From positions 6,572,001-6,636,000 of the forward strand of contig NZ_RBKT01000001.1 in NCBI RefSeq assembly GCF_003633685.1: a DNA stretch of 64,000 nt. The letters run 5' to 3'. The notes beneath the pieces were generated by a model. That model did no database searches. It had not been told where the DNA came from and saw only the letters and a list, made by a program, of their open reading frames with translations. This document shows, one piece after another, positions 27,267 through 37,162 of this stretch. The stretch is from Micromonospora pisi (lineage in GTDB: Bacteria > Actinomycetota > Actinomycetes > Mycobacteriales > Micromonosporaceae). Position 1 is the first letter of the stretch; each line of letters starts with the position of its first letter. A program made the position numbers and the translations under genes.

Positions 27267-29039
27267 CTATTCGGCCGCGACAGCGGGCAGGACGATGCTG
27301 AAGGTCGTACCGACGCCGAGTTCACTGGCGACGGTGATGGTGCCGCCGTGGTCGGTGACGATCTGCCGGGTGATGGCGAGACCGAGTCCACTGCCACCGG
27401 TGCCGCGTCCCCGGGCCGAGTCCGCCCGCCAGAACCGGTCGAAGACGTGCGCAAGCGCGTCCGGAGCGATGCCGCAGCCGTCGTCGGAGACGCGGATCAA
27501 CGCACCGGCACCCGCCCGCGACGCGTGCAGCGTGAGGTTGCCGCCAGCGGCGGTGGCCCGCAGTGCGTTCGTGATCAGATTTCCGACCACCTGACGCAAC
27601 CGGTCCGGGTCCGCGTGCACGACCACCGGCTCGGCGACCACCCGGAGCGTTACCCCGGCCGCCTCGGCCAGCGCCCGGTGGGCGGTCTGGCAGGTCTCCA
27701 GCAACTCGGCCAGGTCGACGTGGACCCGGTGGTACGCCAACGTGCCCGCCTCGGCCAGGGCCAGTTCCTGCAGGTCGTCGACGATCCGTTGTTGCAGCAC
27801 CGCCTCCTCGTGCAGGGAGGCGAACAGCTCCGGGTCCGGCTTGATCACCCCGTCCTTCAGCGCCTCCAGATAGCCGCGCAGATTCGCCAACGGACTGCGG
27901 AGCTCATGGGCGACGTCGGCCACCAGCCGGCGCTGCCGCTCCTCGCCGCGTTGCAGCGAGTCGGCCATCTGGTTGAACGAGCGTCCCAGTTTGGCCAGTT
28001 CGTCGCGGCCGCTCACCGGAACCCGCCCGGAGAGGTCGCCCCGGCCGAGCCGTTGCGCGGCGGCGGTGAGACGCCCGATCGGGCGGATCACCCGGTGGCT
28101 CAGCAGCGCCGTACAGAGGACCGCGATTCCCGCCACCCCGGCGACCCCGGCGAGCACCGGGCCGGTGGTCAGCACGGCCCCCGGATCGCTCTGCGCGCCG
28201 AGATAGAGCCGTACCGGCTGCGGCGCCACGTCGTTGATCTGGAGGTTGAACACCTGGGTCAGGCAGGCGATCGCCGCCTCCGAGACCGGAGTGGCGGTCG
28301 GCGAGACGCCGTTGCGGAGCCGCGGATCGGTGAAGTCCGCGCCGGGTTTGGCGACTGGTGCCCGCCCGGGTAGGACCGGCTGCGGCGGACCACCGTCCGG
28401 ATTGTCGGCCCCGTCCGACGTGACGCAGCGGGTGGTCCGGTCGATGTCCGTGTTGACGTTCCGCCCCGCCTCGGCGGCGCTGGCCCGACAGTCGTCGAGG
28501 CTCTCCAGGTCCCCCTTCCCGATGTCCGGGCCGGGTTCGAAGGTCGGCACCCCGAGCGCACCGCCGGAACTGACCACGTCCAGCCCTCGCCGGGTCAGAC
28601 AGGCGGCGAACAGCACGCCCGACCGGTAGCTTCCGATCGCCTTGACCGTGATTCCCGCCGGGTCGGACTCCGTACCGCCCAGGGAGAGCGTCGGCCTCGG
28701 ATTGACCACCGCAGTGAGCGGGCCGAGTGGCCGGAAGGCGCGGCCCGGGTCGCGCACCGTGTCGGTGTCCACCAGCACCCCGAGGTCGCTCTCCAGGTGG
28801 ATCCGTTGACCGGTGTCCTGGTGCAGCCGTATGACAAGATCGGCGACGCCTTCCCAGGTGCCCTGCCGGCTGCCGTACGCCTTCAGTTCGGAACTGATCA
28901 TGTCGACCTGTTCCTGGCTGGCACTGGCCGAGGCGGCGAGCTGCTCCCGGGCCTGGCGCAGGGTCAGCCAGGCGGTCGCGCAGGTCGCGCTGAGCGCGAC
29001 GAACATGACCAGCCCGAGCACCCGGAACCGGAAGCTCAC
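27267..29039 (-). CDS. sensor histidine kinase with Cys-containing extracytoplasmic domain
   Basis: 590 residues from GTG 29039, overlapping the response-regulator stop as GTGA. Membrane segments at about 7-27 and 290-312 enclose a roughly 260-residue outside domain. HAMP follows (about 313-365), then the H-box VADVAHELRSPLANLRGYLE (His near 378), N-box NLITNALRATAAGG and G-boxes DDGCGIAPDALAHVF and GGSGLGLAI. The outer domain has four Cys (CLTRRG, DDCRAS, TRCVTS, IACLTQ) that could form two disulfides. It is BaeS-like in the catalytic half; signal unknown. Confidence 0.95.
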   Translation of the reverse strand: MSFRFRVLGLVMFVALSATCATAWLTLRQAREQLAASASASQEQVDMISSELKAYGSRQGTWEGVADLVIRLHQDTGQRIHLESDLGVLVDTDTVRDPGRAFRPLGPLTAVVNPRPTLSLGGTESDPAGITVKAIGSYRSGVLFAACLTRRGLDVVSSGGALGVPTFEPGPDIGKGDLESLDDCRASAAEAGRNVNTDIDRTTRCVTSDGADNPDGGPPQPVLPGRAPVAKPGADFTDPRLRNGVSPTATPVSEAAIACLTQVFNLQINDVAPQPVRLYLGAQSDPGAVLTTGPVLAGVAGVAGIAVLCTALLSHRVIRPIGRLTAAAQRLGRGDLSGRVPVSGRDELAKLGRSFNQMADSLQRGEERQRRLVADVAHELRSPLANLRGYLEALKDGVIKPDPELFASLHEEAVLQQRIVDDLQELALAEAGTLAYHRVHVDLAELLETCQTAHRALAEAAGVTLRVVAEPVVVHADPDRLRQVVGNLITNALRATAAGGNLTLHASRAGAGALIRVSDDGCGIAPDALAHVFDRFWRADSARGRGTGGSGLGLAITRQIVTDHGGTITVASELGVGTTFSIVLPAVAAE

Positions 29040-29755
29040 AGCGAGCTGGTCGCCGGGACCGGCGGCGTCGGGGCGTCGGCCAGGCGGTAGCCGCGACCGA
29101 AGACGGTCTGCACGTAGCGGGGGTCGGCCGCGTCGGGTTCGATCTTGCGGCGCAGGTTCATCACGTGTACGTCGACCGTGCGTTCCAGCACGTAGTGGTC
29201 GAAACCAAAGGCCCGGTCGATGATCTGCGCCCGGGTGAACGCCCGCCCCGGTTCGCTGGCCAGCACCTCCAGGATGCCGAACTCCTTCGCGGTGAGGGTG
29301 ATCGGCCGACCGGCGATCCGCACCTCGAACCGGCCCGCGTCGATCTCCAACTCGCCGACGGTGAGCACCGCCTGGTTGCCCGCGCTCACCACCCCGGCGC
29401 GGCGCAGCAGGGCCCGGACCCGCGCGGCCAGCTCCCGTGGGCTGTACGGCTTGGTCAGGTAGTCGTCCGCGCCGAGGTCGAGCCCGAGCAGGATGTCGTC
29501 CTCGGTGGTACGGGCGGTGAGCAGCAGGATCGGCAGGTCCGACTCCGCCCGCAGGACCCGACACACGTCGAGACCGTCGACGATCGGCATCATCACGTCG
29601 AGTACCACCAGATCGGGCCGACGGGCGCGGACCTGGTCCAGCGCGGCCCGCCCGTCACCGACCAGCAGGACGCTGTGGCCCTCCCGTTCGAGGTAGATCC
29701 GAACCAGATTCGCCTGCTTACGGTCGTCCTCGGCAACCAGGATCCGTGCGCCCAT
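29036..29755 (-). CDS. OmpR-family response regulator
   Basis: 239 residues. Receiver domain 1-120 with the acidic pair EDD near residue 9, phospho-acceptor Asp in LVVLDVMMP near 53, T in LLTARTT and the switch Lys in YLTKPYSPREL. Winged-helix DNA-binding domain follows (LTAKEFGILEVLASEPGRAF, DVHVMNLRRKIE). The partner kinase gene overlaps by four bases. Its placement next to the glycan locus suggests, but does not show, that it controls surface-glycan genes. Confidence 0.96.
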   Translation of the reverse strand: MGARILVAEDDRKQANLVRIYLEREGHSVLLVGDGRAALDQVRARRPDLVVLDVMMPIVDGLDVCRVLRAESDLPILLLTARTTEDDILLGLDLGADDYLTKPYSPRELAARVRALLRRAGVVSAGNQAVLTVGELEIDAGRFEVRIAGRPITLTAKEFGILEVLASEPGRAFTRAQIIDRAFGFDHYVLERTVDVHVMNLRRKIEPDAADPRYVQTVFGRGYRLADAPTPPVPATSSL

Positions 29756-29926
29756 GACTCCTCATCCGTGAGACGGGTAGCGTTCGGACGGATTCAACCC
29801 GTCACCGGTGAAGGAGTCGTTAAGGCCACGTGCGGAAGCTGTATGGCGCCGGTCGTCCGGTTCGGCGTACCGCAAGGCAACGCCTTCTTCGTCGGTCCTT
29901 CACACCCGGCTCCCTACCGTATCCCC

Positions 29927-30094
29927 ATGTTGGTACGAGAGCCACGCAGCGCCGTTGCACCCCACCTGACCAGTCGTGAAGAGCAGCGTTGGCGCGCGGC
30001 GCGACGCCGGATGCGGGAGACGCTGGCGCTGCGCCGGGCCGAGGCTGCGGCCGGCCGGGCCAGTGAGACGACCACGCCCGATGGTCACGCGTGA
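29927..30094 (+). CDS. possible small basic protein, 55 residues
   Basis: An ATG at 29927 opens a 55-residue frame, Arg/Glu/Ala-rich and helical (SREEQRWRAARRRMRETLALR). There is no convincing ribosome site, but codon bias is strong and the region lies between divergent genes where a promoter is expected. It could be a real small DNA- or RNA-binding protein or a chance frame. The surrounding 376-base gap (29756-30131) holds nothing else I can name. Confidence 0.35.
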   Translation: MLVREPRSAVAPHLTSREEQRWRAARRRMRETLALRRAEAAAGRASETTTPDGHA

Positions 30095-30131
30095 CGGAAT
30101 GCTCACCCTGAGTGAGAGATGATCGCCCCGG

Positions 30132-30563
30132 TCATGGCCAGTGCGGACCCGCGGCGAGCCGGCGGTCGAGCAGTTGGGCCAGCGGCATCGACTCGCCGTC
30201 CCGCCCACCCTCACCGACCACCAGCCGGGGCTCCTGCGGCGTGACGGTGACCCCGGTCAACCGCGCCCGCCAGCTTGCCGGCACGGTGAGCAGGTAGAAC
30301 TCACCGGCGGTGCTGACCGCCCTGGTGCGGTTGACGTCGACGTACCAGCCGACCAGGCCGGTCCGGTAGCGGGCGCCACCGGGAGCGAGCGCGCTCAGCG
30401 GGGAGGGCGGCAGCTCACGCCGTTCGGCCTCCCGGACAAAACCGGCGACCAGCTCCCGCGCCTGCCCGGTCTCCCGGGCCCGGCGCTGGCGGTCCGCCTC
30501 GGCGCGTACCTCGACCGCGCGGCGGTGCTCCGCCCGCCAGGCGGCCTGCCCGTCGTCGACCAT
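30132..30563 (-). CDS. hypothetical protein, 143 residues
   Basis: From ATG 30563. The N-terminal half is a charged helix (AWRAEHRRAVEVRAEADRQRRARE), the C-terminal half beta-rich (YRTGLVGWYVDVNRTRAVST, GEFYLLTVPASWRARLTGV). No signal peptide. It lies 86 bases downstream of tex on the same strand and may be co-transcribed. Unrecognised, but the codon pattern supports coding. Confidence 0.7.
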   Translation of the reverse strand: MVDDGQAAWRAEHRRAVEVRAEADRQRRARETGQARELVAGFVREAERRELPPSPLSALAPGGARYRTGLVGWYVDVNRTRAVSTAGEFYLLTVPASWRARLTGVTVTPQEPRLVVGEGGRDGESMPLAQLLDRRLAAGPHWP

Positions 30564-30649
30564 CAGCAGACCGTACGTCAGCGCTCCCAGTGGTGCCTCC
30601 CCGCCGCGACCGGTGGTGGTCGCGACGGGGAGGACCCGGCGTGCACGGG

Positions 30650-33088
30650 TCAGCGGCCGGAGCCGCCGAGGCCCTTGTCGAGCCCGGCGCGACGCAGGGC
30701 GTCGGCCATCGCACCGCTCGGCGCGGAGTTGCCACCGCCGCCACCGCCCCCGCCGCCGCCGCGACCCTGCCGGGACTGGCCACCGCCGCCCCGGGAACCA
30801 CCCCGGTCGGCACCACCCCGGTCGGCACCGCCCCGGTCCCGGCGCTCGCCCGTCGGGCGTTCCCGACGGTCGCCACCGCCGGTACGCGGCGCAGCGGCGG
30901 TCGCCTCGTCCTCCAGCCGCAGGGTGAGCGAGATCCGCTTGCGTGGTACGTCCACGTCCAGCACCTTCACCCGGACCACGTCGCCCGACTTCACCACGTC
31001 CCGGGGGTCCTTCACGAAGGTGTTCGACATCGCCGACACGTGCACCAGTCCGTCCTGGTGCACCCCGATGTCGACGAAGGCGCCGAAGGCGGCGACGTTG
31101 GTGACCACGCCCTCCAGCAGCATGCCGGGGGTCAGGTCGCCGATCTTCTCGACGCCCTCGGCGAAGGTGGCGGTACGGAAGGCCGGGCGTGGGTCACGTC
31201 CCGGCTTCTCCAGCTCCCCGATGATGTCGGTGACGGTCGGCAGACCGAATGTCTCGTCGACGAAGTCGGTCGGCTTCAGCGCGCGCAGCAGCGCGCTCTT
31301 GCCGATCAGGGAGCCGATGTCCCCGCCGGTGCTGGCGAGGATGCGCCGGACCACCGGGTACGACTCCGGGTGGACCGCGGAGGCGTCCAGTGGGTCGTCG
31401 CCGTCCGGGATGCGGAGGAACCCGGCGCACTGTTCGAACGCCTTCGGCCCGAGCCGGGGGACCTCCTTCAGCGCCCGGCGGCTCCGGAACGGGCCGTGCG
31501 TGTCCCGGTGCAGCACGATGTTCTCGGCGAGCCCGGCACCGATCCCGGAGACCCGGGTGAGCAGCGGGGCCGAGGCGGTGTTCACGTCGACCCCGACACC
31601 GTTCACGCAGTCCTCGACCACCGCGTCCAGCGAACGGGAGAGCTTCACGTCGGAGAGGTCGTGCTGGTACTGGCCGACGCCGATCGAGCGCGGCTCGATC
31701 TTCACCAGTTCGGCCAGCGGGTCCTGGAGCCGGCGGGCGATCGAGACCGCGCCGCGCAGCGACACGTCCAGGCCGGGCAGCTCCTGCGACGCGTACGCCG
31801 AGGCGGAGTAGACCGAGGCGCCGGCCTCGGAGACCATCACCTTGGTCAGGTTCAGCCCCGGGTGCAGTTTGATCAGGTCGGCGGCGAGCTTGTCGGTCTC
31901 CCGTGAGGCGGTGCCGTTGCCGATCGCGACGAGGTCCACCGAGTGGGCCTTCGCCAGCCGGGCGAGGGTGTCGATGGACTGGTCCCACTGGCGGCGCGGC
32001 TCGTGCGGGTAGATCGTGTCGGTGGCGAGCACCTTGCCGGTCGCGTCGACCACGGCGACCTTCACGCCCGTACGCACGCCGGGGTCGAGACCCATCGTGG
32101 TCCGGCTGCCGGCCGGGGCGGCGAGCAGCAGGTCGCGCAGGTTGGTCGCGAAGACCCGGACGGACTCGTCCTCGGCCGCCTGCCAGAGCCGCATCCGCAG
32201 GTCCGCGCCGAGGTGGATCAGGATCCGGGTACGCCACGCCCAGCGCACCGTGTCGGTCAACCACCGGTCCGCCGGCCGGCCCCGGTCGGCGACCCCGAAC
32301 CGGGCGGCGATCTCCAACTCGTACCGGGTCGGGCCGACCGGGGCGCTGTCGTCCTGCGGAACCTCCTCGGGGTCCATGCTCAGGTCGAGCACGCCCTCCT
32401 TCTCGCCCCGGAACATCGCCAGCACCCGGTGCGAGGCGACCCGGGTGTACGGCTCGGTGAAGTCGAAGTAGTCCGAGAACTTCGCCCCGGTCTCCTGCTG
32501 GCCGTCGCGTACCCGGGCGGTCAGCCGCCCCCGCGACCACATCTGCTCACGCAGCGACCCGATCAGGTCGGCGTCCTCGGCGAACCGCTCGACCAGGATC
32601 GCCCGTGCGCCGTCGAGTGCGGCGGTCGGATCCGCCACGCCCTTCTCGGCGTCGACGTAGGCGGTCGCGGTCGCCCGGGGATCGAGTCCCGGGTCGGCGA
32701 GAAGCTGGTCGGCGAGGGGTTCGAGGCCCGCCTCCCGGGCGATCTGCGCCCGGGTCCGCCGCTTGGGCTTGTACGGCAGGTAGATGTCCTCCAGCCGGGC
32801 CTTCGAGTCGGCCGCCAGCAGCGACGCCTCGAGCGCCTCGTCCAGCTTGCCCTGGCTGCGGATGGACTCCAGGATCGCCGCCCGGCGCTCCTCCAACTCC
32901 CGCAGGTAGCGCAGCCGTTCCTCGAGGGTGCGCAGTTGCGCGTCGTCGAGCATGCCGGTGACTTCCTTGCGGTAACGGGCGATGAAGGGCACGGTGGCCC
33001 CGCCGTCGAGCAGTTCGACGGCGGCCGTTACCTGCCGCTCGCGTACGCCGAGCTCCTCGGCGATCCGCTGATGAACAGACGTCGTCAC
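30650..33088 (-). CDS. tex: Tex family RNA-binding protein (S1 domain) with RGG-like tail
   Basis: 812 residues from GTG 33088. Order of domains: Tex N-terminal helical domain ([20 protein letters not shown]), YqgF/RNase-H-like domain near 330-405 ([16 protein letters not shown]), helix-hairpin-helix near 505 ([17 protein letters not shown]), and an S1 domain at about 652-724 ([21 protein letters not shown]). Tex binds nucleic acids and affects transcription and stress survival. The last 90 residues are a disordered RGG/RG-rich tail with a GGGGGGGGGG run, longer than in E. coli-type Tex. Part is encoded by 15-base repeats at about 30803-30838. Confidence 0.97.
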   Translation of the reverse strand: MTTSVHQRIAEELGVRERQVTAAVELLDGGATVPFIARYRKEVTGMLDDAQLRTLEERLRYLRELEERRAAILESIRSQGKLDEALEASLLAADSKARLEDIYLPYKPKRRTRAQIAREAGLEPLADQLLADPGLDPRATATAYVDAEKGVADPTAALDGARAILVERFAEDADLIGSLREQMWSRGRLTARVRDGQQETGAKFSDYFDFTEPYTRVASHRVLAMFRGEKEGVLDLSMDPEEVPQDDSAPVGPTRYELEIAARFGVADRGRPADRWLTDTVRWAWRTRILIHLGADLRMRLWQAAEDESVRVFATNLRDLLLAAPAGSRTTMGLDPGVRTGVKVAVVDATGKVLATDTIYPHEPRRQWDQSIDTLARLAKAHSVDLVAIGNGTASRETDKLAADLIKLHPGLNLTKVMVSEAGASVYSASAYASQELPGLDVSLRGAVSIARRLQDPLAELVKIEPRSIGVGQYQHDLSDVKLSRSLDAVVEDCVNGVGVDVNTASAPLLTRVSGIGAGLAENIVLHRDTHGPFRSRRALKEVPRLGPKAFEQCAGFLRIPDGDDPLDASAVHPESYPVVRRILASTGGDIGSLIGKSALLRALKPTDFVDETFGLPTVTDIIGELEKPGRDPRPAFRTATFAEGVEKIGDLTPGMLLEGVVTNVAAFGAFVDIGVHQDGLVHVSAMSNTFVKDPRDVVKSGDVVRVKVLDVDVPRKRISLTLRLEDEATAAAPRTGGGDRRERPTGERRDRGGADRGGADRGGSRGGGGQSRQGRGGGGGGGGGGNSAPSGAMADALRRAGLDKGLGGSGR

Positions 33089-33173
33089 GATCCTGGTCCG
33101 CCTTCTCCGGGTGGGTTACGTACGCATTGTGCCGCCCGGCACCCGTGTGGCGGTGTCGCGGGGGCGCGGAGAT

Positions 33174-33827
33174 TCAGCGGCGGATGCTGAGGGTGGCGGC
33201 GGCGACCGTCGCGTCGACCGCGGCGAGCAGGTCGGCGAGGGCGGGTGGCAGCAGCCGGCGGGCGGCCGAGATCCGCTGCGCCACCGCGTGTTCGGGCAGG
33301 CCGAAGACCCGGATCAGACCGCTGGAGCGGACCAGTGCGGCGAGCGTCGCGTCTCGGATGTCGAGCGGCTGGTCGGAGCGTTCCAGCACGGCGGCGAGCC
33401 GCACCCGGGGCGCGGCGACCCGGTTCGGGTCCCGGCCGGGCCAGCGGACGGTCATCCGCAGGGTCAGGGTGCGCCGACTGTGCCGGCGCAGCGCGCCCGC
33501 GCTGACCAGCCGCAGGCCGACCTGTTCGTGCACCTGGGGGCGGATGAACTCCAGCCAGGCGCGGGCGTTGTGCCCGTCGCCCTGGCGGACGATCTCACCG
33601 AGGGTCCGGTCGGCGACCGGGTCCTGCCAGGCCCGGTTGTCGGCGACGAAGACGTCGCCCCGGGTGATGGTGATCCGTCCGGCCAGGGCCAGTTCGGCGA
33701 GGATCGCGCCGGCCAGCGCCGAGTCGAGCAGGTTCGCGGCAGCCAGTGGTTTGCCGTTGTAGTCGTCGTGTCCGATGAGGAAGAGTTCATCGGCGAGTCG
33801 TTCGGTATCGCCCAGGAACTTGTTCAT
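33174..33827 (-). CDS. GPP34 family phosphoprotein
   Basis: 217 residues from ATG 33827; the open frame reaches 34037 but the family begins with the LADELFLIGHDDYNGK motif seen right after this start. GPP34 (GOLPH3-like) domain: GAILAELALAGRITI and a WLEFIRP element. Eukaryotic relatives bind phosphatidylinositol-4-phosphate on Golgi membranes; the bacterial role is unknown, though actinomycetes carry many copies. It is divergent from an APC permease gene. Confidence 0.92.
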   Translation of the reverse strand: MNKFLGDTERLADELFLIGHDDYNGKPLAAANLLDSALAGAILAELALAGRITITRGDVFVADNRAWQDPVADRTLGEIVRQGDGHNARAWLEFIRPQVHEQVGLRLVSAGALRRHSRRTLTLRMTVRWPGRDPNRVAAPRVRLAAVLERSDQPLDIRDATLAALVRSSGLIRVFGLPEHAVAQRISAARRLLPPALADLLAAVDATVAAATLSIRR

Positions 33828-34022
33828 GGCTCGTCTCCGGCCCCGCCCGGTACCGTCGTGACGCTTCGGTAGCTCCGCGTGTTGATGCAGGACGCTACGG
33901 CAAGGAATCACCGCGCTCAACCCGCTCGTGGTAGTTGCGTCGGGCAACGGACTCCCGGAGCGGGAACTGTCGGATGAACGTACAAACTTGTCGCCCGGCG
34001 GAAACGGCCATAACCTCTCCTG

Positions 34023-34038
34023 ATTGTCGATCGACAAT
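34023..34038. promoter_or_regulatory. 16-bp perfect palindrome, operator of the permease gene
   Basis: ATTGTCGATCGACAAT is perfectly self-complementary and lies 28 bases before the APC permease ATG and 195 bases from the divergent GPP34 start. The TTGTC/GACAA half-sites resemble GntR-family operators. Such perfect 16-mers are unlikely by chance in GC-rich DNA. The regulator is not obvious nearby. Confidence 0.7.
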
Positions 34039-34065
34039 GTTTTGACCGGTCAGGAGCGACCGCAC

Positions 34066-35565
34066 ATGCCAACCGAGCCGCGCATCCCCGGCATCCCGTT
34101 GCGCCCCGGTCGGCTGGGAACCGGGCGGCTGGCGCTCTTCGCCATCGCGGCCGCCGCGCCGCTGACGGCGGTCGGTGGTGCCGTCCCGATCATGTACGCG
34201 GTCAGCGGCAACGCCGGAGCTGCGTTCTGTTTCCTGGTGCTGACGATCGTGCTGGCCGTGTTCGCCGTCGGTTACACCAGCATGAGCCGGTACGTGCCGA
34301 ACCCGGGTGCTTTCTCCTCGTATATCGCCAAGGGACTCGGCCGGGCCGGGGCGGTTGCCGCCGCCTTTGTCGCGTTGCTCGCGTACAACGCGATCCAGAT
34401 CGGTCTGTACGGACTGATCGGCGCGATTCTCGGCGAGTTCGTCGGCGAGGAATTCGCGCTGGAACTCGACTGGTGGATCTGGGCGCTGGTCGCCTGGGCG
34501 GTGGTGAGCGTGCTCGGCGTACTCCAGCGGGATCTTTCCGGGCGGGTGCTCGTCATTCTGCTGATCCTGGAATTGCTCGTCCTGGCGGCGCTCGTGGTGC
34601 TGGCCCTGGACAATCCGGCCGGGGGCCGGGTCAGTGTGACCGGCCTCGACCCCGGCAGCCTCTCGGCGACCGGCCTCGGCGCGGTCCTGGCCCTGGGCGC
34701 CGCCGCGTTCGTCGGCGTCGAGTCCGCCCCGGCCTACCGTTCGCAGGCGCGGAACCCGCGCCACACCGTGGCCCGCGCCAGCCACCTGGCGATCGTCGCC
34801 ACCGGCGCCTGCTACGCCCTCTCCGCCTGGGCGTTGACCGTCGCCACCGGACCGGCGAACACCGCCACCGTGGCCGCTGTCGCCGGCCCGGGGCTGGTCG
34901 CCGACGTCCTTGCCCGGCATGGCGGGGCGACCCTGGCGGTCGTCGCCCAGGCCCTGCTCGCCACCGCCGTACTGGCCGCGCTGCTCGGCGGGCACAACGC
35001 GGTGACCCGGCAGCTCTACGGGCTGGGCTTCGAACGGGTGCTCCCCGGTCGGCTGGGTCGGGTCGGGGTCCGCCGGGGCGCACCGGTCGCCGCCTCGCTG
35101 GTGCAGACCGGACTGGCGTTGGCGGTGCTGGTCGGCTTTGCCGCCGCCGGCCGCGACCCGGTCACCGAACTGTTCACCTGGCTCACCGCGATGGGCGCGG
35201 TCGGCGTACTGCTGCTGCTGACCCTGACCTCGGTGGCCGTGCTGAACTTCTTCAACCACCGACCGGAGGTGGTCGAGGCACGGTGGCGGCGGCTGGTCGC
35301 GCCGACGCTCGCCACCATGGGGCTGAGCGTCGTCCTGGTCGTCCTGCTGGCCGACTTCGGCACCCTGCTCGCCCCCGGCGCCCCCGGCTACCTGCGCGGG
35401 CTCCTGCCGGGACTGCCCGGTCTGGTCGCCCTGGCGGGCCTGCTCTGGGGACTTGCCCTCCGGTCGTCGCAGCCGGAGGTCTACGCCCGGGTCGGCGGCG
35501 GGGCCCTCGAACCGGTTCCGGCGCCGCACCCCGTCGCCGTTCGGCGGGCCGGCACACCGGCCTGA
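34066..35565 (+). CDS. APC family amino-acid/amine permease
   Basis: 499 residues from ATG 34066 with CAGGAG nine bases upstream. Twelve hydrophobic segments. The first unwound helix carries AIAAAAPLTAVGGAVP, typical of the amino-acid/polyamine/organocation family, and TSMSRYVPNPGAFSSYIAKGLG is a family hallmark. The sixth segment shows AAAFVGVESAPAYRSQARNP, also diagnostic. The substrate is probably an amino acid or amine; unassigned. Monocistronic, with a palindromic operator directly upstream. Confidence 0.93.
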   Translation: MPTEPRIPGIPLRPGRLGTGRLALFAIAAAAPLTAVGGAVPIMYAVSGNAGAAFCFLVLTIVLAVFAVGYTSMSRYVPNPGAFSSYIAKGLGRAGAVAAAFVALLAYNAIQIGLYGLIGAILGEFVGEEFALELDWWIWALVAWAVVSVLGVLQRDLSGRVLVILLILELLVLAALVVLALDNPAGGRVSVTGLDPGSLSATGLGAVLALGAAAFVGVESAPAYRSQARNPRHTVARASHLAIVATGACYALSAWALTVATGPANTATVAAVAGPGLVADVLARHGGATLAVVAQALLATAVLAALLGGHNAVTRQLYGLGFERVLPGRLGRVGVRRGAPVAASLVQTGLALAVLVGFAAAGRDPVTELFTWLTAMGAVGVLLLLTLTSVAVLNFFNHRPEVVEARWRRLVAPTLATMGLSVVLVVLLADFGTLLAPGAPGYLRGLLPGLPGLVALAGLLWGLALRSSQPEVYARVGGGALEPVPAPHPVAVRRAGTPA

Positions 35566-35624
35566 GTCGGGCCTTGGTCGGGCCTGCGCACACCGGCCGG
35601 GTCCGGCTGGGCTAGCGTCGGATC

Positions 35625-37136
35625 ATGGAGTCTTCGGCGGATCCGCGGGCCCGACGGCTCTTCGGGGGCCGCGCCAACGCCCTCGGCGACCTTGCCGACA
35701 GTCCGTTCCGGGCCGACCGGGACCGGATCGTCAGCTCGCCGTTTCTCGCCCGGCTCGGTGGCGTCACCCAGGTGATCAGTCCGGGCGGCTCCGGGCTGCT
35801 GGTGCACAACCGGTTGACGCACAGCCTCAAGGTCGCCCAGGTGGGGCGGGCGGTCGCGGAGCGGCTGGTCCGCGACGAGCGCTACCGCGACCTGCTCGCC
35901 CGGCTCGGTGGATGCGACCCCGACGTGGTCGAGGCCGCGGCGCTCGCCCACGATCTGGGCCACCCGCCCTTCGGGCACCTGGGCGAGCAGGTGCTCGACC
36001 GGATCGCCCGGCAACGGCTCGGCCTGGCCGACGGGTTCGAGGGCAACGCGCAGTCGTACCGGATCGTGACCAGCACCGAGATCCGGGGCACGGCCACCAT
36101 CGGCCTGGACCTCACCGCGGCCGTCCGGGCCGCCATCCTGAAATACCCGTGGACCCGGTCCGGCTACCCGGACCCGCATCCCCGGCAGTTCGACCCGCCG
36201 CCGCGCGGGGCCAGCGCGCCGCCGGAGGACCCGACCAGCGGTTCGGCCAAGTTCGGCGCGTACAGCACCGAGGTCGAGGACCTGCGGCAGGCTCGGGCGC
36301 CGTTCGCCGGACGGATCGCCGACTGGCAGCAGACCGTCGAGGCGTCGATCATGGACACCGCCGACGACATCGCGTACGCGATCCACGACGTGGAGGATTT
36401 CCACCGGGTGGGGGTGCTGCGCCAGGGCGCGGTCGCCGCCGAACTGCTCGGCTGGCAGCGGGAGGCGGCCCAGTTCCGGTCGATGACCGACGCGACCCTC
36501 GAGCACGGGCTGCGCCGGCCCGGCGCCTCGATCGAGCGGCTGCGCCGGCAACTGCACCGCAAGGACGCCTGGATCAGCGACGACCAGGCGTTCGGTGCCG
36601 CGGTCGAGCACGTACGGCGGGAACTGGTCGACGGTCTGCTCGCCGCGCCCTTCGACGGCTCGATCGAGGCCGAGCAGGGGGTGTCCCGGTTCTCCGCCCG
36701 GTGGACCCGGCGGCTGGTGGACGCGATCACGGTGGTGGCCGACCCACCGGTGCGTTCCGGCCACGTGGTGCTCGCCCGGCCGCAGTGGCACGAGGTGCAG
36801 GTGCTCAAGTTCGTCCACCACCAGTTCGTGCTCGGCCGGCCCGACCTCGCGCTGCACCAGCGCGGGCAGGCGCGGGCGCTGGAGACGCTGGTGGAGGCGT
36901 TGCTCGACTGGATCCTCGACCCTCGGGAGGAGGCCCGGCTGCCCCGCCGGCTGCACGACCTGATCGAACTCGCCGAGGCCGAACTGCATCCACGCGTGCC
37001 CGACCGGGTCGCCAAGGCCCGGGGCCGGGCGATCATCGACTTCGTCGCCTCGCTGACCGACGGGCAGGCGGTGGCGTTGCTCGACGCCCTGTCCGGCCGC
37101 TCCGGTCAGCTCTGGACCGACGCGTTCGTGCTCTGA
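35625..37136 (+). CDS. dgt: dGTP triphosphohydrolase-like HD domain protein
   Basis: 503 residues. HD superfamily ligands: RLTHSLKVAQVGRAVAERL (His), AHDLGHPPFGHLGE (His-Asp pair) and MDTADDIAYAIHDVEDFHR (Asp). GFEGNAQSYRIVT matches dGTPase-like proteins that cleave dNTPs to nucleoside and triphosphate, some with defence roles. Length fits the family. Substrate specificity is not proven by the sequence. The ribosome site is weak; ATG 35625 is the first start after the upstream gene. Confidence 0.93.
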   Translation: MESSADPRARRLFGGRANALGDLADSPFRADRDRIVSSPFLARLGGVTQVISPGGSGLLVHNRLTHSLKVAQVGRAVAERLVRDERYRDLLARLGGCDPDVVEAAALAHDLGHPPFGHLGEQVLDRIARQRLGLADGFEGNAQSYRIVTSTEIRGTATIGLDLTAAVRAAILKYPWTRSGYPDPHPRQFDPPPRGASAPPEDPTSGSAKFGAYSTEVEDLRQARAPFAGRIADWQQTVEASIMDTADDIAYAIHDVEDFHRVGVLRQGAVAAELLGWQREAAQFRSMTDATLEHGLRRPGASIERLRRQLHRKDAWISDDQAFGAAVEHVRRELVDGLLAAPFDGSIEAEQGVSRFSARWTRRLVDAITVVADPPVRSGHVVLARPQWHEVQVLKFVHHQFVLGRPDLALHQRGQARALETLVEALLDWILDPREEARLPRRLHDLIELAEAELHPRVPDRVAKARGRAIIDFVASLTDGQAVALLDALSGRSGQLWTDAFVL

Positions 37137-37162
37137 GCACCCGCCCGCACCCGGGCGGCAGC

